Shown: positions 61,468 to 64,000 of the stretch, piece after piece | Layout of the letters: every line of letters begins with the position of its first letter | How positions within the stretch are numbered: position 1 is the stretch's first letter | Source of the DNA: Anaerotalea alkaliphila | GTDB taxonomy: Bacteria > Bacillota > Clostridia > Lachnospirales > Vallitaleaceae | NCBI RefSeq assembly: GCF_010179735.1 | Contig: NZ_JAAEEH010000007.1 | Location: forward strand, 33,885-97,884 | DNA: 64,000 bases | Reading direction: 5' to 3' | The notes under the pieces: model-generated | Told to the model about the DNA's origin: nothing | What the model saw: the letters and a program-made list of their open reading frames with translations, nothing else | The model's database searches: none | Made by a program: the position numbers and the translations under genes

Positions 61468-62405
61468 ACAACGCAGGACATGGGATCGTCCGCCACCAGT
61501 ACCGACAGCCCCGTTTTGCTGCTGATCAACTGGTCCATCCCGTGCAGGAGGCTGCCGCCTCCTGTCAAGATCATTCCCCGTTCGGAAATGTCTCCCAACA
61601 GTTCCGGCGGGGTTTTTTCTATGATCATGTGGATGGCTTCCACAATCTTCGTGGCGACTTCCCGCATGGCCGGCTCCAATTCGCTGGAGCTGATGGTCAC
61701 TGCCTCCGGCAGACCGCTCAGCAGGCTTCTGCCCTTGACCGTATACTGCAGGGGCTCTTCCCGCGGAACGACGGAACCAATGGCGATCTTGGCATCCTCC
61801 GCCGTGCGCTGCCCGATCATAAGGTTGTAGGCCTTGCGGATGTGATGGATGATCACCTCGTCGAAATGGTCCCCCCCCAGCTTGATGGAGGAGCTCAGTA
61901 CGGTACCCCTGAGGGAGATGACAGCGATGTCCGTGGTCCCGCCGCCGATGTCCACAACCATGGTGCCGAAGGGCTCGTTCACGTCGATGCCCGCCCCCAT
62001 GGCTGCGGCCAGCGGCTCCTCTATGATTTCCACCTTCCGGGCTCCCGCCTGGTAGGCCACATCCTCGAAGGCGCGGCGCTCCACCTCTGTGACACCGCTG
62101 GGCACGCAAATGCGAACCAGGGGCTTCTTCAACCGGTAACCCACCGCTTTCTGGATGAACATCTTCAGCATCTGCTCCGCAAGCGTCATGTTGGAGATCA
62201 CCCCGTCCTTCAGGGGTCTCACCGCCACGATGCTGTCCGGTGTGCGTCCAATCATCTCATAGGCTTCCTGGCCGATGGCCGTCACTTCCTTGGTGCGCTG
62301 GTTGACCGCGACCACGGAGGGCTCCCGCACCACGACACCCTTTCCCCTGATATATACAAGCACGTTTGTTGTTCCCAGGTCAACACCGATATCCGATGAA
62401 AACAT
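61443..62405 (-). CDS. MreB/Mbl-family rod-shape actin homologue
   Basis: A 320-residue bacterial actin. MFSSDIGVDLGTTNVLVYIR (phosphate 1), VVDIGGGTTDIAVISL (phosphate 2) and MILTGGGSLLHGMDQLIS (adenosine) are intact. It guides side-wall peptidoglycan synthesis under the membrane. No mreC/mreD/minCD follow, so it is a stand-alone paralogue such as Mbl or MreBH rather than the canonical mreB locus. Slightly shorter at the C-terminus (FHEK end) than most (330-340). Its end is coded within a terminator. Confidence 0.93.
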   Translation of the reverse strand: MFSSDIGVDLGTTNVLVYIRGKGVVVREPSVVAVNQRTKEVTAIGQEAYEMIGRTPDSIVAVRPLKDGVISNMTLAEQMLKMFIQKAVGYRLKKPLVRICVPSGVTEVERRAFEDVAYQAGARKVEIIEEPLAAAMGAGIDVNEPFGTMVVDIGGGTTDIAVISLRGTVLSSSIKLGGDHFDEVIIHHIRKAYNLMIGQRTAEDAKIAIGSVVPREEPLQYTVKGRSLLSGLPEAVTISSSELEPAMREVATKIVEAIHMIIEKTPPELLGDISERGMILTGGGSLLHGMDQLISSKTGLSVLVADDPMSCVVKGLFHEK

Positions 62406-62430
62406 TCCATTCCTCCTGTTTCGTCATCTA

Positions 62431-62499
62431 TAGAAAGGCGCTTACCGCCTCCGCTCCTAGTGTGGAGTCTGCAGTAAACGCCCGCTGCATGCCTTTCTA
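62431..62499. other. 69-base imperfect palindrome between methyltransferase and mreB-like genes
   Basis: Outer arms tagaaaggc / gcctttcta are perfect over 9 bp; inner cttac / gtaa and ctcc / ggag pairs extend it. On the minus strand it begins exactly at the methyltransferase stop codon and ends ~25 bases before the mreB-like start. It has no T-run, so it is more likely a processing or regulatory hairpin than a terminator. Confidence 0.45.
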
Positions 62500-63036
62500 G
62501 ATCCTCTTGAGCACCACCAGATAAAAAGGTTCGCTCAACTCCTCGTAACGTTCCAAGGTGAAACTGCTTCCGACCACTCCCATGACATCCTCCGGAGACA
62601 GACGTTCCTGGTATTCGGGTCCGTAATCCGCCCGCTTCCTCTTCCATTCGAAGATTCCCACACGGGACCCGGGGGAGGTAAGCTCCAACAGCTTTTCCCG
62701 GAATTGTTCGAAATTCTCCATCTCGTGGAGGATATGCGAAATGAAAACATGGGTGAACACTTCTTTGGACAGGTCCTGGAATTCCCCAAGGACAAGGGTG
62801 ATGTTTTCAATCCCTTCCTCTTCCAACCTGTCCGACAGATACTCTATCATTTTTTCAGAATCGTCCACCGCCTTGACGGATTTGGCCACAGCGGCGAAAG
62901 GGATGCTGAACACACCCATACCGCAACCCACATCCAGGACTTTGCTGTTCCTGTCCAGTCCCAAGGCCTCAATCACGATGTCCGTATGCAGATAATGTTG
63001 TCTTCGACCTTCCTCTGTTTCCTCTGTTCTACCCAT
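62497..63036 (-). CDS. Class I SAM-dependent methyltransferase
   Basis: A 179-residue methyltransferase. Motif I is VLDVGCGMGVFSIPF (33-47), motif II VKAVDDSEKMIEYL, and the post-II region HVFISHILHEMENFEQFREK. Small single-domain UbiE/Methyltransf_11 type; the substrate cannot be told. The ATG at 63036 follows AAAGGTG; an upstream in-frame start is less likely. It is followed by the mreB-like gene and preceded by the HD-domain gene, all leftward. Nothing links these three functionally. Confidence 0.82.
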   Translation of the reverse strand: MGRTEETEEGRRQHYLHTDIVIEALGLDRNSKVLDVGCGMGVFSIPFAAVAKSVKAVDDSEKMIEYLSDRLEEEGIENITLVLGEFQDLSKEVFTHVFISHILHEMENFEQFREKLLELTSPGSRVGIFEWKRKRADYGPEYQERLSPEDVMGVVGSSFTLERYEELSEPFYLVVLKRI

Positions 63037-63131
63037 GCAATCACCTTTCCGTATCTTTGCCTCGCAGGCGTACATTCTTGCCAACACCTCATATTATCGC
63101 ACAGAAATCCCGCCTTCGCAAGCCGGGAACC

Positions 63132-63719
63132 TCATTTTTTGAACCAGCCTTCCGCTTTTTCAACCCCCGTCCGAAGCGGGGAGGGCTTCCCGTTCCCTGC
63201 CCGCAGACTCTCCCACAATTGGTGGGACGTCTCCAGGACGGCACAATACTTGTCTACGCCGATGATGATCCAGGATTCCCTGTGCCGGGGCCACCAGAGT
63301 GTCACCGGCCACATGTGCTTGACAATCACATCCTTTTCCACCTCGTTCAATGTGAAATGCCTCTCCGCGTTCCTTTTCGCGATGACCGGGTGGGCGAAGG
63401 CGTGCTTCCCCTCCCTGCACTTGGTCACATGCCAGTCATAAAGGAAAAAGTCATGCAGAAGGCCACCCCTCGCCATTTCCCTGCTGCGCAAACCCAGTTT
63501 CCTCGCCACCTTGAAGCTGACGAAGGAAACATGCAGGCTGTGCTCCAGACACGTGATCCTTCCATGCTGGATGAAGGCGTCCATGTCCAGCACCGCCGCA
63601 TTCTCTATCAGGTCCTCCACTGCGCTGTAGTAGGCGTCCAATTGCTCCCTTTTGGGTTTATGCAAGGCCAAGGTCCGCAGCATTTTGCGGTATCCCTTCT
63701 TATGCCGTTTGTTTTCCAT
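63132..63719 (-). CDS. HD-domain phosphohydrolase
   Basis: A 195-residue protein with an HD metal-binding core: His60 in CLEHSLHVSF, His89-Asp90 in GGLLHDFFLYDWH, His110 in FAHP and IVKHMWP. This is the pattern of a clostridial family of putative nucleotide or phosphate-ester hydrolases; the substrate is unknown. The start is the only ATG near the end, preceded by GGAG-like sequence (gacaggagatcggctgaa). Last protein gene clearly seen before the right edge. Confidence 0.8.
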   Translation of the reverse strand: MENKRHKKGYRKMLRTLALHKPKREQLDAYYSAVEDLIENAAVLDMDAFIQHGRITCLEHSLHVSFVSFKVARKLGLRSREMARGGLLHDFFLYDWHVTKCREGKHAFAHPVIAKRNAERHFTLNEVEKDVIVKHMWPVTLWWPRHRESWIIIGVDKYCAVLETSHQLWESLRAGNGKPSPLRTGVEKAEGWFKK

Positions 63720-63754
63720 TTCAGCCGATCTCCTGTCTTATGCCATTGACCGAA

Positions 63755-63804
63755 TCCATCCTTATCGGTTAAACTGTACTCATCATCCATTTGGAAAGGA
63801 TGGA
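63755..63804. repeat. 9-bp inverted repeat upstream of the HD-domain gene
   Basis: tccatcctt (63755-63763) and aaggatgga (63796-63804), with ~32 bases between. It lies within the promoter region of the HD-domain gene and could be a hairpin or operator. Confidence 0.35.
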
Positions 63805-63869
63805 CTTTCTAGTCCTAGGTATAACACAATGCAGGAAAAAACTCAACAGCTTTTTGGCGATACAATCCT

Positions 63870-64000
63870 CTTGTCTGATTCACATATGATAATGTCCTAT
63901 TGTAACGCAAATGATTATGTCCCACTTCCGGTCATGGTGTACAATGAACCTCATGCGACAAAATACAATACATCGAGGTGGCCGCTATCAGAAAGGTAGA
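63870..64000 (+). other. AT-rich end region, possible left end of an insertion sequence
   Basis: No gene is supported here. Two similar blocks, ataatgtccta (63891-63901) and attatgtccca (63914-63924), lie 23 bases apart, like the repeated terminal sites of some insertion sequences. A TACAAT-type -10 follows at ~63940. A short open frame starting at a GTG near 63979 (VAAIRKV) runs off the edge. The right neighbour is needed to decide. Confidence 0.25.

Overview
This window reads as a chromosomal segment of an anaerobic, low-to-moderate GC-skewed but overall fairly GC-rich member of the Bacillota (class Clostridia). The evidence is the gene complement: a comEA/comEC competence set, a WalRK-type two-component system, a small alarmone synthetase, electron-bifurcating NfnAB, a hybrid-cluster protein, strong AGGAGG ribosome binding sites, frequent TTG starts, sigma-A type promoters and many intrinsic terminators. 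No rRNA, tRNA, CRISPR array, phage gene or intact insertion sequence was seen. About 50 protein genes are supported.

Layout. 0-3 kb: rRNA modification (partial rsuA-like gene, rsmF), relQ-like alarmone synthetase, rpsT. 3-11 kb: holA, comEC, a GerMN lipoprotein, walK/walR, comEA, mgsA, with nadE divergent. 13-27 kb: nfnAB, then an arginine/carbamoyl-phosphate block (argJ-argB-argD-carA-carB leftward, argG-argH rightward, with a cardiolipin synthase between). The two arg promoters are nearly the same sequence and carry candidate ArgR boxes. 27-35 kb: glgB, then serC-serA-DUF1015-hflK-hflC as one leftward unit. 35-38 kb: a candidate small RNA, an XRE-type regulator, a rhomboid-like membrane protein, an unknown envelope protein and a D-Ala-D-Ala ligase.

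38-44 kb holds the most unusual region: hcp, and upstream of it a four-gene unit (DUF3783 protein, signal-peptide-less solute-binding-like protein with an N-terminal DUF1858-like domain, UreG/HypB-like GTPase, and a soluble ABC ATPase). There is no permease, so this looks like a cytosolic ABC/GTPase machine, possibly for metal-cofactor handling. 44-55 kb is a glucuronide-utilisation island: uxaC, two near-identical GPH-family symporters, a GH2 beta-glucuronidase-like enzyme, a 2-hydroxyacid dehydrogenase, a xylose-isomerase-like epimerase and two AraC regulators.

55-64 kb: a DEAD-box helicase, aconitase, a ~490-bp gene-free block dense in inverted repeats, a SulP anion transporter, an MreB-family protein, a SAM methyltransferase, an HD-domain protein and an AT-rich end that may be the edge of an insertion sequence.

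All motif calls are by eye from translated sequence; no database search was possible.
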